Under the pieces are notes generated by a model. It searched no databases. It worked only from the letters and a program-made list of their open reading frames with translations, and was not told the origin of the DNA. A program made the position numbers and the translations under genes. From Ignavibacterium sp. (GTDB taxonomy: Bacteria; Bacteroidota; Ignavibacteria; Ignavibacteriales; Ignavibacteriaceae), in NCBI GenBank assembly GCA_018335755.1, contig JAGXRK010000045.1:186001-250000 (forward strand): a stretch of 64,000 nucleotides of DNA, given 5' to 3'. Positions 28,653 through 38,479 of this stretch are shown piece after piece (position 1 is the stretch's first letter; each line of letters begins with the position of its first letter).

Positions 28653-29639
28653 TTATTTTCTATTCTTATCAATCCATCTTGCAATGTCTTTAGCAAAGTA
28701 GGTAAGGAACATATCTGCACCGGCACGTTTGATAGCTGTTGCGGCTTCGAGCATTACTCGTTCCTCATCAATCCAGCCGTTAGCGCCGGCAGCTTTAATC
28801 ATTGCATATTCTCCACTGACCTGATATGCAGCAGTAGGCATTGCGAAACGCTGCTTCACTTCCCTGATTACATCAAGATAAGCTCCGGCTGGTTTAACCA
28901 TTACAATATCTGCGCCTTCTTTTATATCTTCTTCAACTTCTCTGAGAGCTTCATTAATGTTGCCAATATCCATCTGATGAGATCTGCGGTCACCAAATGC
29001 CGGAGTTGATTCAGCTGCATCTCGGAATGGACCATAAAATCCGGAGGCATACTTGGCAGCATAACTCATAATAGGAATTTTTGTAAATCCTTTATAATCA
29101 AGAGCTTTTCTGATTGCTGCAATTCTCCCATCCATCATATCTGACGGCGCTATCATATCTGCACCTGCTTCAGCGTGAGATACTGCTTCTTTTGCCAGCA
29201 AAGAGACTGTTTCATCATTTAATATTTCTTCACCTGCAAGCAATCCGCAATGTCCGTGTGAGGTGTATTCACACATACAAACATCAGTAATAAGAACCAG
29301 ATCTTTTAAGTCAGCTTTAAGTGCACGAAGAGCTTTCTGAATAATTCCATTAGGATCATAAGCTTCAGAACCTTTTTCATCTTTATGCTCCGGAATACCA
29401 AAAAGAATTATGGCAGGAATACCCAGGTCTTTAACCTCTTTACATTCCTCCACAAGCTTATCAATAGAGAGCTGATAGACTCCGGGCATTGATTTTACTT
29501 CTTTTTTAACATTACTGCCGGGTACAACAAACAAAGGATATATCAAATCATTTTTTATTAACTCAGTCTCACGCACCATATCCCTGATGACAGGGTTATA
29601 TCTTAATCTTCTATGACGTATTGTTGGAAACTGTGACAT
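28653..29639 (-). CDS. hemB: Delta-aminolevulinic acid dehydratase (porphobilinogen synthase)
   Basis: This enzyme joins two 5-aminolevulinate molecules into porphobilinogen in tetrapyrrole synthesis. The zinc-site cysteines C121, C123 and C131 ([14 protein letters not shown]) mark the zinc-dependent class. The Schiff-base lysines are K196 ([13 protein letters not shown]) and K249 ([11 protein letters not shown]). At 328 residues it is full length, with an AAAGGAA ribosome site. It is 54 bases downstream of protoporphyrinogen oxidase in the same direction, forming a haem operon that would supply the cytochromes encoded elsewhere in the window. Confidence 0.95.
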   Translation of the reverse strand: MSQFPTIRHRRLRYNPVIRDMVRETELIKNDLIYPLFVVPGSNVKKEVKSMPGVYQLSIDKLVEECKEVKDLGIPAIILFGIPEHKDEKGSEAYDPNGIIQKALRALKADLKDLVLITDVCMCEYTSHGHCGLLAGEEILNDETVSLLAKEAVSHAEAGADMIAPSDMMDGRIAAIRKALDYKGFTKIPIMSYAAKYASGFYGPFRDAAESTPAFGDRRSHQMDIGNINEALREVEEDIKEGADIVMVKPAGAYLDVIREVKQRFAMPTAAYQVSGEYAMIKAAGANGWIDEERVMLEAATAIKRAGADMFLTYFAKDIARWIDKNRK

Positions 29640-29693
29640 TTATTATTCCTTTCTTTTCAATTAAAACTTATATAAAAGTGCATAAACAAATTT

Positions 29694-31076
29694 TTACCTG
29701 ATAGTCTGCAGCACTTTATCAGCAACTAATTCAGAGTTTTTTATACAATCACCCACGGATATTCCACCGCGGTAATTACCGCTTAAAAATAAGCCCGGAT
29801 TCTTTTGTTCAAACTCATCAAAAAATCTTTCGTGCTCAATATAACCTAAGTTGTACTGAGGAATAGCCTTATCCCAGAATCTTTCTGATTTATGAATTGG
29901 AGGTGCTTGAATTTTCATCAATTCTTCAAATTCATTACGAACTCTTTCAAGCAACTCTTCCCTGCTCTCATCTACAAATTCAGGATTTCTGGATCCTCCG
30001 ATGAATATAGTGAATGCAGCTTTATCATCGTCAACTCTGCCGGGAAAAATAACTGAACTCCAAATTGCACCAAGAAAAGATTTTTTTTCCAATGATGGAA
30101 TAAGAAAACCAAATCCATCTAAAGGTCGTTTAATACTGTCTTTACTGTAAATCAGGTAATAAACTAAAACAGGAGGATAGTAAATTTCATTAAAATGTTT
30201 ACTGATTCCCTGATCAAAATCTACAAATAGTTTGTTAGCAGAATACGCCGGCACTGTGGAAATTACAGCATCGCATTGTATGGATTTTAGTGAACCCTTA
30301 AGATCAAAAACAACCTTATAGCCGGATTCTTCTTTTTTAACTTCATTAACGATTGCAGAGGTAATTACTCTTTGACCGAGAGCATCAGCAATTGCATTAG
30401 GAAGAGTTTGCATACCTTCTTTGAATGAAAGCATTTTTGCACTTTGTTTAGCAACCTCTGCTCTTTTCTTTCTTTCCCGAATACTTCTAATTGTACCAAT
30501 GATCAGTCCGCCATATTTTTCTTCCAGAGCATAAAGCTTTGGAAAAGCAGACTTCACACTGAGTTCCTCGGGTTTTCCAGCATAAACACCAGCAACAAAA
30601 GGATTTATTGCATAATCTAAAAATTCCTTTCCCAATCGCCTTGTTACAAATTCTGCAATGCTCTGATAGTAGCCATCTTTAGATCTTCCGATAAATGGTT
30701 CTGCAAATAATCTCAGTTTTGCTTTCAGTGAAAACAATCTTGTCTTCAAAAAAGCCGGGGGCGACATTGGAAGTGCGTGAAGCACATTATTGCGGAGGAT
30801 GTATCTTTTATTTGCTTTTTTGTTAGCGTATAAAAGTTCTTCCTTAAGGTTAAGTTCCTTAATAAGAAATCCGATAACCGGTGTTGTCTCTAAAGCGCTG
30901 TTCGGTCCGCGGTCAAATAAAAATCCGTTTTCTGAAATTGTTTCAATTGAGCCGCCTACAATTTCATTTTTTTCCAGCACTACAACCTGATAGTTTTTCT
31001 TGTGAAGCAGATAGGCCGTTGTTAACCCGGAAATTCCAGCCCCTATTATAACAACCACTTTTTTATCTCTTTTCAT
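29694..31076 (-). CDS. hemG: Oxygen-dependent protoporphyrinogen oxidase (HemY type)
   Basis: This FAD enzyme oxidises protoporphyrinogen IX to protoporphyrin IX. It has the N-terminal dinucleotide fold VVIIGAGISGLTTAYLL, a GRG-like block GGSIETISENGFLFDRGP, and the C-terminal FAD block GLFLSGNYRGGISVGDCI, all diagnostic of the HemY/PPOX family rather than of phytoene desaturases. At 460 residues it is typical. It is the first gene of the operon with hemB. Its presence suggests aerobic or microaerobic haem synthesis. Symbols hemG and hemY are both used for this type. Confidence 0.9.
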   Translation of the reverse strand: MKRDKKVVVIIGAGISGLTTAYLLHKKNYQVVVLEKNEIVGGSIETISENGFLFDRGPNSALETTPVIGFLIKELNLKEELLYANKKANKRYILRNNVLHALPMSPPAFLKTRLFSLKAKLRLFAEPFIGRSKDGYYQSIAEFVTRRLGKEFLDYAINPFVAGVYAGKPEELSVKSAFPKLYALEEKYGGLIIGTIRSIRERKKRAEVAKQSAKMLSFKEGMQTLPNAIADALGQRVITSAIVNEVKKEESGYKVVFDLKGSLKSIQCDAVISTVPAYSANKLFVDFDQGISKHFNEIYYPPVLVYYLIYSKDSIKRPLDGFGFLIPSLEKKSFLGAIWSSVIFPGRVDDDKAAFTIFIGGSRNPEFVDESREELLERVRNEFEELMKIQAPPIHKSERFWDKAIPQYNLGYIEHERFFDEFEQKNPGLFLSGNYRGGISVGDCIKNSELVADKVLQTIR

Positions 31077-31220
31077 AAAAATCTATTTTGTTTTCTTTAA
31101 TTTACTAAATGTATAATACTTTATGGACATAAATTAAATTATGACTTAAACCCAATTATGGTATTTACAGGATAACTGAAGTTGCTTAAATTTTAAGTGC
31201 ATTCATAAAGGAAATATCAA

Positions 31221-31592
31221 ATGAAAGCGGTTATTTTTTTACTGGCATTATTTCTCCCTGCCTGCTCATTGTTAGAGGATGATAAAAAATGGACCTACCC
31301 GGCAGGAATTGATTCTCTTTCAATAGAAAAAATAGAATTCCGTACTGTTGATTTTTTAGCTCACATTTCCTGCGGAAGTATGTGTTGGAATGGCTATTAT
31401 TTTCAAAAATCTGAAGATGGTAATGATGTTTACTTAAAGCTTTTTGTTACGAGTGATGGCACTGCCTGCCCTGCTGTTTGTGTAGAACGGTCTTTCACTT
31501 ACAAATACAGAGTGTTATACAGCGGAACTTATAACTTTCATTTCTGGAAAAATGATTCTTCGAATATTGATACAAGCATTACATTTAATTAG
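31221..31592 (+). CDS. Small cysteine-rich lipoprotein, unknown function
   Basis: I do not recognise the family. It is 123 residues long, with a signal peptide and lipobox LPAC (Cys15), and an AAAGGA ribosome site. The mature part carries two C-x3-C pairs (SCGSMC and CPAVC), likely disulfide-bonded in the envelope, and is otherwise beta-rich with aromatic residues. It is a single gene between the haem operon, which diverges from it, and the first REC-ATP-grasp gene. Confidence 0.7.
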   Translation: MKAVIFLLALFLPACSLLEDDKKWTYPAGIDSLSIEKIEFRTVDFLAHISCGSMCWNGYYFQKSEDGNDVYLKLFVTSDGTACPAVCVERSFTYKYRVLYSGTYNFHFWKNDSSNIDTSITFN

Positions 31593-31704
31593 CCGGCAAC
31601 AATTGCAAATTTCTTGTTCCAACTCATTTACCTTCTTTATTCAATCAATAAATTCAATTATATTAAAACACTACAATTCAACAGTCTTTTCTATAAGGCA
31701 ATAA

Positions 31705-34700
31705 ATGGAAAGTTATGTAAAGCAGTTAAAACAGCACAAACTAGAAAATATATTCGGTGCACGTGTCAAACGTTTTCAAAAATTGATGCACTTCAAAATC
31801 AGAGAGATTTTACTTGTATCAAGTATTTACGACAACTATCTTTTTGAAGAAGACGGAAGACTATATGAACTGATAAGAGAGGAATATCAGAATCTAAATT
31901 TAAGTCAAGCACCGGAAATCACACACGTAACAACGGGAACAGAAGCTCTTGAAAAATTATCCGATGAACATTCCTTCGACTTGATAATCACCACTCTTCA
32001 TATTGAAGATATGCACGTTGTTAAATTTGCTCAAATGGTTAAACAATCCGGTATAAACCTTCCCATTGTTCTTCTTGCTTACGATAATCGTGAAAGAAAA
32101 GATCTTACAACAAATTATGATACTACTATTTTTGAAAGAATTTTTATCTGGAACGGTGATTATCATCTTCTAATTGGTATTATAAAAAATATAGAAGATA
32201 AAATGAATGTGGAGCAGGATACTAAAAATGCCGGCGTTCATTCCATAATACTTGTAGAGGATAATGTAAAATTTTACTCATCTTATTTGCCGCTAATTTA
32301 CACAGAGATTTTCAACCAGTCCCAACGTCTGCTTAAGGAAGGTATCAGTCTTACACATAAATTCTTAAGAATGCGTGCAAGACCCAAAATTCTTTTATCT
32401 ACTAACTATGAAGATGCCTGGGAAAACTTTGAAAAATACAAAGATCATGTACTGGGAATCATTCTGGATATTAATTTCAAACTTAATGGTGTTAAAGATC
32501 CTGAAGCAGGAATAAAATTCGCAATGCAGGTCAGAAGTCAAATTGATGATATCCCCATTTTACTTCAAAGTACCGATGAAAAATTCAAGGAGAAAGCGTA
32601 TACAATAGGTGCTGCTTTTATTCATAAGAGATCACCCAGACTGCTTCATGAACTTCGTGAATTTATGTTAAACAATTTTGGATTTGGAGATTTTGTTTTT
32701 CAAACCAAGGATGGTAAAGAGGTAGGCAGAGCGTCTAATCTTAAAGAACTGGAAATTGAATTGAGAAGAATTCCAGATGAGAGTCTGCTTTATCATTCTG
32801 AAAGAAATCACTTTTCAAAATGGCTTAAAGCAAGAACGGAATTCTGGCTTGCACATCAACTTCGTCCCCATAAAGTAAGTGATTTTGATTCTGCTGAAGG
32901 ATTAAGACAAAAACTTTATACATCCCTTATTGAATATAAACAGTACCGGCAAAGAGGGGTAATAACTGATTTCAATAAGGATTCATTTGACCCCAAAAAT
33001 AGTTTTGCAAGAATTGGCAGCGGTTCTCTCGGAGGAAAAGCCAGAGGTTTAGGATTTATTAATCAATTAATTATCAATTACAATATTTCCGGTATGTTTG
33101 AGGGTGTTGAGATTTCTGTTCCTTCAGCAGTTGTAATTGGCACAGAAGCATTTGAAAGATTTATTAAAGAAAATCATTTTGAAAATTTTGCCTACCAGGA
33201 TTTTGATGATATTGAAACAACAAAGCGTTTTGTTGCGGCCACAAAATTTCCGGAGGATATTAAACAACGGCTGCGGGAATTTCTGGAAATTACTACCTGT
33301 CCCCTGGCAGTAAGATCATCAAGTCTTCTTGAAGATTCACAGTTCCAGCCTTTTGCCGGTGTATATGAAACATATATGATACCCAACAGCAATCCTGACA
33401 TTGAAAAAAGATTAGATGAATTGCTTCAGTCGATAAAATCAGTTTATTCCTCAACATTTCACCGTAAAGCAAAAGATTATATGAAAGCAACTGACTATCG
33501 CCTTGAAGAGGAAAAAATGGCAGTGATTGTTCAACGACTGGTTGGTGCTTCACATAACGGAAAATTTTATCCTAATTTTGCCGGAGTTGCGAAGTCATAC
33601 AATTTTTACCCCGTTCCACCTCAAAAATCAACTGATGGAATTGCTCTTATAGCACTTGGACTCGGTAAAACAGTTGTAGAGGGCGGCAATACAGTAAGGT
33701 TCTGTCCCAAATATCCAAAGCATTTGATGCAGTTTTTTTCAACTAAGGAAACACTGCGCAATGCACAACAGGACTTTTATGCGCTGGATTTAAATGCAGA
33801 ACTTGATAATGTAATAACCACTATTGAGGATATGTGCTTAAATAAATATGATCTTACTGATTCTGAAAAAGATAACACATTGCATTATGTCGGATCCACT
33901 TATTCACCTGAAAATGAGAGTGTGTATGATGGAATTTCACGTGATGGGGTCCGTGTAGTTACTTTTGCTCCAATTCTAAAGCATAAAATATTTCCCCTTC
34001 CGGAAATACTTGATTTACTCCTGGAAATGGGAGCCTGGGGCATGGGAACACCTGTAGAAATTGAATTTGCTGTTAATATGAATGTACCGGCAAGCTCACC
34101 AAAAGAGTTCGCCATGCTTCAGATGCGCCCAATGGTATTAAGCCGGGAGGTAGAAGAACTTGCGATTGGTGAAATCAATCAGTCTGATCTTCTATGTAAA
34201 AGTTCGCAGGTACTTGGTAATGGAGCATTGAATAATATTTATGATGTGGTTGTTGTTGACATTGATAGTTTTGATCGTGGAAAGAGTAAAGAAGTTGCTT
34301 ATGAAGTTGGAAAAATGAATGCAAAGTTATTAAACGAAAAAAAGCCTTATGTCCTTTTTGGTGTTGGAAGATGGGGATCACTTGATTCCTGGCTCGGTAT
34401 TCCTGTCACCTGGGATCAGATTTCAGGTGCTGCTGTTATTGTTGAAAGTGGCTTTAAAGATTTTAGTGTTACTCCTTCTCAAGGCTCTCACTTTTTTCAG
34501 AATTTAACTTCATTCAGAGTGGGTTACTTTACAGTTAATTCTCACGATGAAAATGATATAATCGATTGGGATTGGCTTAAAAATCAAACTGCACAGGAAG
34601 AACTGAAGTACACTAAACACTTACGTTTTGATAAATCCATATCAGTGCGAATAAACGGACATCACAATAAGGGTGTTATTCTAAAACCCGGCGTCACAAT

Positions 34701-34713
34701 TACAGAAATCTGA
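31705..34713 (+). CDS. Dual receiver-like / PEP-synthase ATP-grasp protein, copy 1
   Basis: This 1002-residue protein is built of two response-regulator-like domains and a PPDK_N (pyruvate phosphate dikinase N-terminal) ATP-grasp domain. The first receiver (about 30-165) is degenerate: LIITTLHIEDMH has Thr where the phospho-Asp should be. The second (about 175-330) keeps LVEDN, the acceptor in GIILDINF and the Lys in FIHKRSP. A conserved linker with WLKARTEFWLAHQLRP precedes the ATP-grasp start FARIGSGSLGGKARGLGF (434-451) and the nucleotide loop LAVRSSSLLEDSQ with FAGVYETYM (about 532-560). The swivelling phospho-His domain and the PEP barrel of true PEP synthase are absent, so it cannot be a complete PEP synthase. 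The next gene, a histidine kinase, begins 7 bases downstream. Regulatory or phosphotransfer function is inferred. Confidence 0.8.
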   Translation: MESYVKQLKQHKLENIFGARVKRFQKLMHFKIREILLVSSIYDNYLFEEDGRLYELIREEYQNLNLSQAPEITHVTTGTEALEKLSDEHSFDLIITTLHIEDMHVVKFAQMVKQSGINLPIVLLAYDNRERKDLTTNYDTTIFERIFIWNGDYHLLIGIIKNIEDKMNVEQDTKNAGVHSIILVEDNVKFYSSYLPLIYTEIFNQSQRLLKEGISLTHKFLRMRARPKILLSTNYEDAWENFEKYKDHVLGIILDINFKLNGVKDPEAGIKFAMQVRSQIDDIPILLQSTDEKFKEKAYTIGAAFIHKRSPRLLHELREFMLNNFGFGDFVFQTKDGKEVGRASNLKELEIELRRIPDESLLYHSERNHFSKWLKARTEFWLAHQLRPHKVSDFDSAEGLRQKLYTSLIEYKQYRQRGVITDFNKDSFDPKNSFARIGSGSLGGKARGLGFINQLIINYNISGMFEGVEISVPSAVVIGTEAFERFIKENHFENFAYQDFDDIETTKRFVAATKFPEDIKQRLREFLEITTCPLAVRSSSLLEDSQFQPFAGVYETYMIPNSNPDIEKRLDELLQSIKSVYSSTFHRKAKDYMKATDYRLEEEKMAVIVQRLVGASHNGKFYPNFAGVAKSYNFYPVPPQKSTDGIALIALGLGKTVVEGGNTVRFCPKYPKHLMQFFSTKETLRNAQQDFYALDLNAELDNVITTIEDMCLNKYDLTDSEKDNTLHYVGSTYSPENESVYDGISRDGVRVVTFAPILKHKIFPLPEILDLLLEMGAWGMGTPVEIEFAVNMNVPASSPKEFAMLQMRPMVLSREVEELAIGEINQSDLLCKSSQVLGNGALNNIYDVVVVDIDSFDRGKSKEVAYEVGKMNAKLLNEKKPYVLFGVGRWGSLDSWLGIPVTWDQISGAAVIVESGFKDFSVTPSQGSHFFQNLTSFRVGYFTVNSHDENDIIDWDWLKNQTAQEELKYTKHLRFDKSISVRINGHHNKGVILKPGVTITEI

Positions 34714-34720
34714 TTTCAGT

Positions 34721-36190
34721 ATGAACGATATTACTTTAAAGGAAGAACTATTAAATACAGATTTACTTTTCGGACAGCTTTGGGAAATTTCTGTTGATGG
34801 AATGAGGTTGATTGATGAAGAAGGAATCATACTTCTTGTTAACGAATCTTTCTGTAAGATTTTTGAAATGGATAAAGAACATCTGCTAGGTAAACCTTTC
34901 TCTATTGTTTATGCTGATGATGAACAGCAAGATGCACTTAAATCATTTAAAAGAGATATTCGCCATAACAAATTAAAAACTTTGTTTGAGCGTGAAAACA
35001 GGCTCTGGAATGAAAGAAAAGCCTGGCTTGAATTTTCTAATTCTTTTCTTGTTTTACCGGACGGAAATAAAATTACTCTAAGCATTATAAAAGATATTTC
35101 AGAAAGAAAATTATCAGAATTAGAGCTTCGTGAAAGCGAATCTAAATTTAAATTGCTTTTTAATAATGCAAATGACGCTGTTTTTGTCTCACAGATCACT
35201 GAAGGCAAATCATATGGTGATTTCATAGAAGTTAATGAAGTAGCATGCAGCAGACTTGGATATTCAAAAGATGAATTCCTCAAATTGAGTCCCTCTGCAA
35301 TCATTTCACCAAAGAATATAAACGATTTTAATAATCACCTGGAAGCACTGCTTAGTAATGGTCACGTTATTTACGATACTGTCTATCGTGCAAGAGACAA
35401 AAAACTCATTCCGGTTGAAGTGAACTCCCATCTTTTTATTTTTAACAACAAACCCACAATACTTTCTATTGCAAGAGATATTACAGAAAGGAAACAATCA
35501 GAAGAAAGGCTGCAGAGATCAAGTAAATTGCTCAGAGAGCTGGCTATACATATTCAGACAATTCGGGAAGAAGAAAGAACTATGATAGCTCAGGAGATAC
35601 ATGATGAATTGGGACAAGTTCTGACTGCGCTCAAAATTCACATAACTCTCCTTTCGAACAAACTCAATAAAGACCAGGAACCGCTTAAAGAAAAAATTAA
35701 CTCGGTACTTGATTTGATAGATTCTTCTGTTGAATCGGTTCAAAAAATTTCAACAAAGCTTAGACCAGGAATACTAGATGAACTTGGATTAAATGCTGCA
35801 ATAGAATGGCAGTCGGAGGAATTTGAGAAATTAACAAACATTTTTGTTTCACTAGTACTGCCCAAAGATGAATTAAATCTTGATGCAGATAAAACCACAG
35901 CTTTATTCAGAATTTTCCAGGAAGCATTAACAAACGTCGCGCGACATTCGGATGCAAATAAGGTAAGTGTTACTCTAATGAAACATCATACGAATATCTA
36001 TCTTGAGATCAGGGACAATGGTAAAGGTATAACTAACGATCAGATTAAAGACTTTAAATCACTAGGAATACACGGAATGAAGGAACGCGCAATAGTCTTT
36101 GGCGGCGATGTTATTATTGAAGGAATTTCCGGCAAAGGTACATTAGTTAAAGTACAAATACCAGCTTATGAGCAACTACATGAAAAATGA
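34721..36190 (+). CDS. PAS-domain sensor histidine kinase, NarX/DegS class
   Basis: This 489-residue soluble kinase has PAS 1 (about 18-130) and PAS 2 (about 140-258), a HisKA_3 dimerisation box with His294 in IAQEIHDELGQVLTALK, and a HATPase_c domain ending with GIHGMKERAIVFGG. This box class pairs with LuxR-type regulators. The regulator gene overlaps its 3' end by 23 bases, so the two form a cognate pair. No membrane segment is present, so the cue is cytosolic. It is cotranscribed with the receiver/ATP-grasp protein upstream. Confidence 0.92.
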   Translation: MNDITLKEELLNTDLLFGQLWEISVDGMRLIDEEGIILLVNESFCKIFEMDKEHLLGKPFSIVYADDEQQDALKSFKRDIRHNKLKTLFERENRLWNERKAWLEFSNSFLVLPDGNKITLSIIKDISERKLSELELRESESKFKLLFNNANDAVFVSQITEGKSYGDFIEVNEVACSRLGYSKDEFLKLSPSAIISPKNINDFNNHLEALLSNGHVIYDTVYRARDKKLIPVEVNSHLFIFNNKPTILSIARDITERKQSEERLQRSSKLLRELAIHIQTIREEERTMIAQEIHDELGQVLTALKIHITLLSNKLNKDQEPLKEKINSVLDLIDSSVESVQKISTKLRPGILDELGLNAAIEWQSEEFEKLTNIFVSLVLPKDELNLDADKTTALFRIFQEALTNVARHSDANKVSVTLMKHHTNIYLEIRDNGKGITNDQIKDFKSLGIHGMKERAIVFGGDVIIEGISGKGTLVKVQIPAYEQLHEK

Positions 36191-36827
36191 TAATATAAAA
36201 ATTCTTATTGCTGATGATCACGCTATTGTCCGTGAAGGATTGAAACAAATAGTTGCTGAGGAGAAAGACATGATAGTAGCCGGAGAAGCAGAAAATGTAG
36301 CAAGATTGCTAAACCTTCTTCAGGAAAAAGTGTTTGATATTATAGTGCTCGATATAAACATGCCTGGTAGAAGCGGAATGGAAGCATTAAAAGATATTAA
36401 ACAAAATTTTCCTCATCTGCCTGTTCTGATATTAAGCATGTTCAGTGAAGACCAATACGGACTCAGAGCAATTAAAGCGGGTGCATCCGGATATCTTAAG
36501 AAAGCCAGTGCTCCAACCGAGCTTGTATCTGCAATAAGAAAAATTGTTACCGGCGGTAAGTACATTAATCAATCACTTGCTGAGAAATTAGCAGACAATT
36601 TTGGCGGTGCTAAAAAAGAAATGCTGCACGAAAAACTTTCCGATCGGGAATACCAGATAATGTGCAATATTGCATTGGGTAAAACTGCAGAAGAAATTGC
36701 ACAGGATTTATCTATCAGCATAAATACTGTTTATACTTACAGGACAAGAATATTTGAAAAGATGTCAATACGGTCAAATGTTGAATTAACAAAATACGTC
36801 CTTCAAAACAAACTGATTGAGATCTAA
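36168..36827 (+). CDS. NarL/FixJ family response regulator
   Basis: This is a DNA-binding response regulator paired with the preceding kinase. The receiver has DD at 16-17 (LIADDHAIVREGL), acceptor Asp62 in IVLDINMPGRSG and Lys in YLKKASAP. A LuxR-type helix-turn-helix spans about 155-215 (LSDREYQIM, TAEEIAQDLSISINTVYTY). It starts at 36168 inside the kinase gene; a second in-frame ATG at 36180 also overlaps the kinase stop, and the true start could be either. It ends 153 bases before a glutamate dehydrogenase gene, a plausible target. Confidence 0.92.
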   Translation: MSNYMKNDNIKILIADDHAIVREGLKQIVAEEKDMIVAGEAENVARLLNLLQEKVFDIIVLDINMPGRSGMEALKDIKQNFPHLPVLILSMFSEDQYGLRAIKAGASGYLKKASAPTELVSAIRKIVTGGKYINQSLAEKLADNFGGAKKEMLHEKLSDREYQIMCNIALGKTAEEIAQDLSISINTVYTYRTRIFEKMSIRSNVELTKYVLQNKLIEI

Positions 36828-36980
36828 TATTCTGTTAAATTCTGAATGTAACAGATTTCATTACAATAAAATCACAGTTTCCATTCTTTCAGCAAAACAT
36901 TCACACTGCTAGATTCCTTACAAAGTTTATTAAATAATAAACAACTACTCTTTATTTATACAACATTTCCGGAGGTCACA

Positions 36981-38342
36981 ATGTCCGATTATGTAAAAGA
37001 TCTATTAGCCGAAGTTAAAGCAAAGCACCCTGCCGAACCTGAATTTCATCAGGCAGTTATGGAAGTTGCTGAATCACTTTCACTTCTTTTTGAAAAACAT
37101 CCCGAATACAAAACAGCAAAAGTACTTGAGCGCATCATTGAACCTGAAAGAATATTAATTTTCCGTGTACCATGGGTTGATGACCAAGGCGAAATACACG
37201 TTAACATCGGTTACCGTATTGAAATGAACAGCGCTATCGGTCCGTATAAAGGCGGATTGCGATTTCATCCATCGGTTAATCTTGGCATACTTAAATTTCT
37301 TGCATTTGAACAGGTATTCAAAAACAGCCTTACAACTCTTCCAATGGGCGGTGGTAAAGGCGGAAGCGATTTCGACCCCAAAGGTAAAAGCGATTTGAAG
37401 ATAATGAGATTCTGCCAGGCTTTTATGAGTGAATTGTTTAGGCATATTGGACCGGATACAGATGTTCCTGCAGGAGATATTGGTGTTGGTGGCAGAGAAA
37501 TAGGCTATCTGTTCGGAACGTACAAAAAGCTTCGTAATGAATTTACCGGAGTATTAACAGGAAAAGGATTGAATTGGGGAGGCTCTCTTATCCGGCCTGA
37601 GGCAACCGGTTATGGTGCAGTTTATTTTGCAGCAGAAATGCTTTCCACTAAAGGACAAACACTTGAGGGTAAAACCTGTCTTGTTTCCGGCAGCGGTAAT
37701 GTTGCACAATATACAATAGAAAAATTGCTTGAGCTTGGTGCAAAGCCTGTTACTCTTTCAGATTCGAACGGATATATTTATGATGAACAAGGAATTGACA
37801 GGGAAAAACTCCAGTACGTTATGGAAATGAAAAATGTACGACGCGGAAGAATTAAAGAATACACCGATAAATATAAACACGCAATTTACACTCCGCTTGA
37901 TGCAAATATGGAATTTAATCCGCTTTGGAGTCATAAAGCAGAATGTGCATTCCCAAGTGCAACACAAAATGAAATAAATGCCAAGGATGCTCAGAACTTA
38001 TTAAATAACGGTGTTTATGTAATAAGTGAAGGTGCAAATATGCCGACCACTCCGGATGGTGTTGAAATCTTTTTGGACAATAAAATTCTGTATGGACCCG
38101 GCAAGGCAGCTAATGCCGGCGGAGTAGCAACTTCAGGACTTGAAATGGCTCAAAACAGTATGAGACTTCCCTGGACTCGCGACGAAGTTGATAAACGTTT
38201 ACAAATGATAATGCACAGCATTCACAAAACCTGTGTTGATATAGCGGATAGATTCGGTACTCCCGGCAACTATGTTAACGGCGCAAATATTGGCGGATTC
38301 CTAAAGGTGGCTGATGCAATGATGGATCAGGGAGTTGTTTAA
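36981..38342 (+). CDS. gdhA: Glutamate dehydrogenase, NADP-type (hexameric class I)
   Basis: This enzyme catalyses reductive amination of 2-oxoglutarate to glutamate, assimilating ammonia. Blocks YKGGLRFHPSVN, LPMGGGKGGSDFDPKGKSD (catalytic Lys), FCQAFMSELFRHIGPDTDVPAGDIGVGGREIGY and VSGSGNVAQYTIEKL match the 450-residue NADP-dependent family. The length of 453 fits. It has a GGAGGT ribosome site. It has its own terminator (38375-38400), so it is transcribed separately from the paralogous receiver/ATP-grasp gene that follows. The long 5' gap (36828-36980) is a likely control region. Confidence 0.95.
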   Translation: MSDYVKDLLAEVKAKHPAEPEFHQAVMEVAESLSLLFEKHPEYKTAKVLERIIEPERILIFRVPWVDDQGEIHVNIGYRIEMNSAIGPYKGGLRFHPSVNLGILKFLAFEQVFKNSLTTLPMGGGKGGSDFDPKGKSDLKIMRFCQAFMSELFRHIGPDTDVPAGDIGVGGREIGYLFGTYKKLRNEFTGVLTGKGLNWGGSLIRPEATGYGAVYFAAEMLSTKGQTLEGKTCLVSGSGNVAQYTIEKLLELGAKPVTLSDSNGYIYDEQGIDREKLQYVMEMKNVRRGRIKEYTDKYKHAIYTPLDANMEFNPLWSHKAECAFPSATQNEINAKDAQNLLNNGVYVISEGANMPTTPDGVEIFLDNKILYGPGKAANAGGVATSGLEMAQNSMRLPWTRDEVDKRLQMIMHSIHKTCVDIADRFGTPGNYVNGANIGGFLKVADAMMDQGVV

Positions 38343-38374
38343 TTATTAGTTATTTGAAACGTAAATTATTAATT

Positions 38375-38400
38375 AAGGCGGTCTTCGGATCGCCTTTTTA
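38375..38400 (+). terminator. Intrinsic terminator after gdhA
   Basis: AAGGCGGTC pairs with GATCGCCTT (one G-T wobble) around a TTCG tetraloop, followed by five T. Confidence 0.95.
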
Positions 38401-38479
38401 ATATTTCTACTAAAGCATCAATAGAACTTCATTACTTTTTTTAATAGTTTTAAGTTAGAATAATTACTTACTTTGTTCT

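Noticed and set aside
28650..29009. 119-codon plus-strand frame
   Set aside because: It lies antisense to hemB, which has all its catalytic motifs.
31705..34713. Complete phosphoenolpyruvate synthase
   Set aside because: Only the N-terminal ATP-grasp domain is present; the phospho-His and PEP-barrel domains are missing.
34909..35304. 131-codon minus-strand frame
   Set aside because: Antisense to the PAS kinase; serine/leucine-rich shadow translation without any domain.
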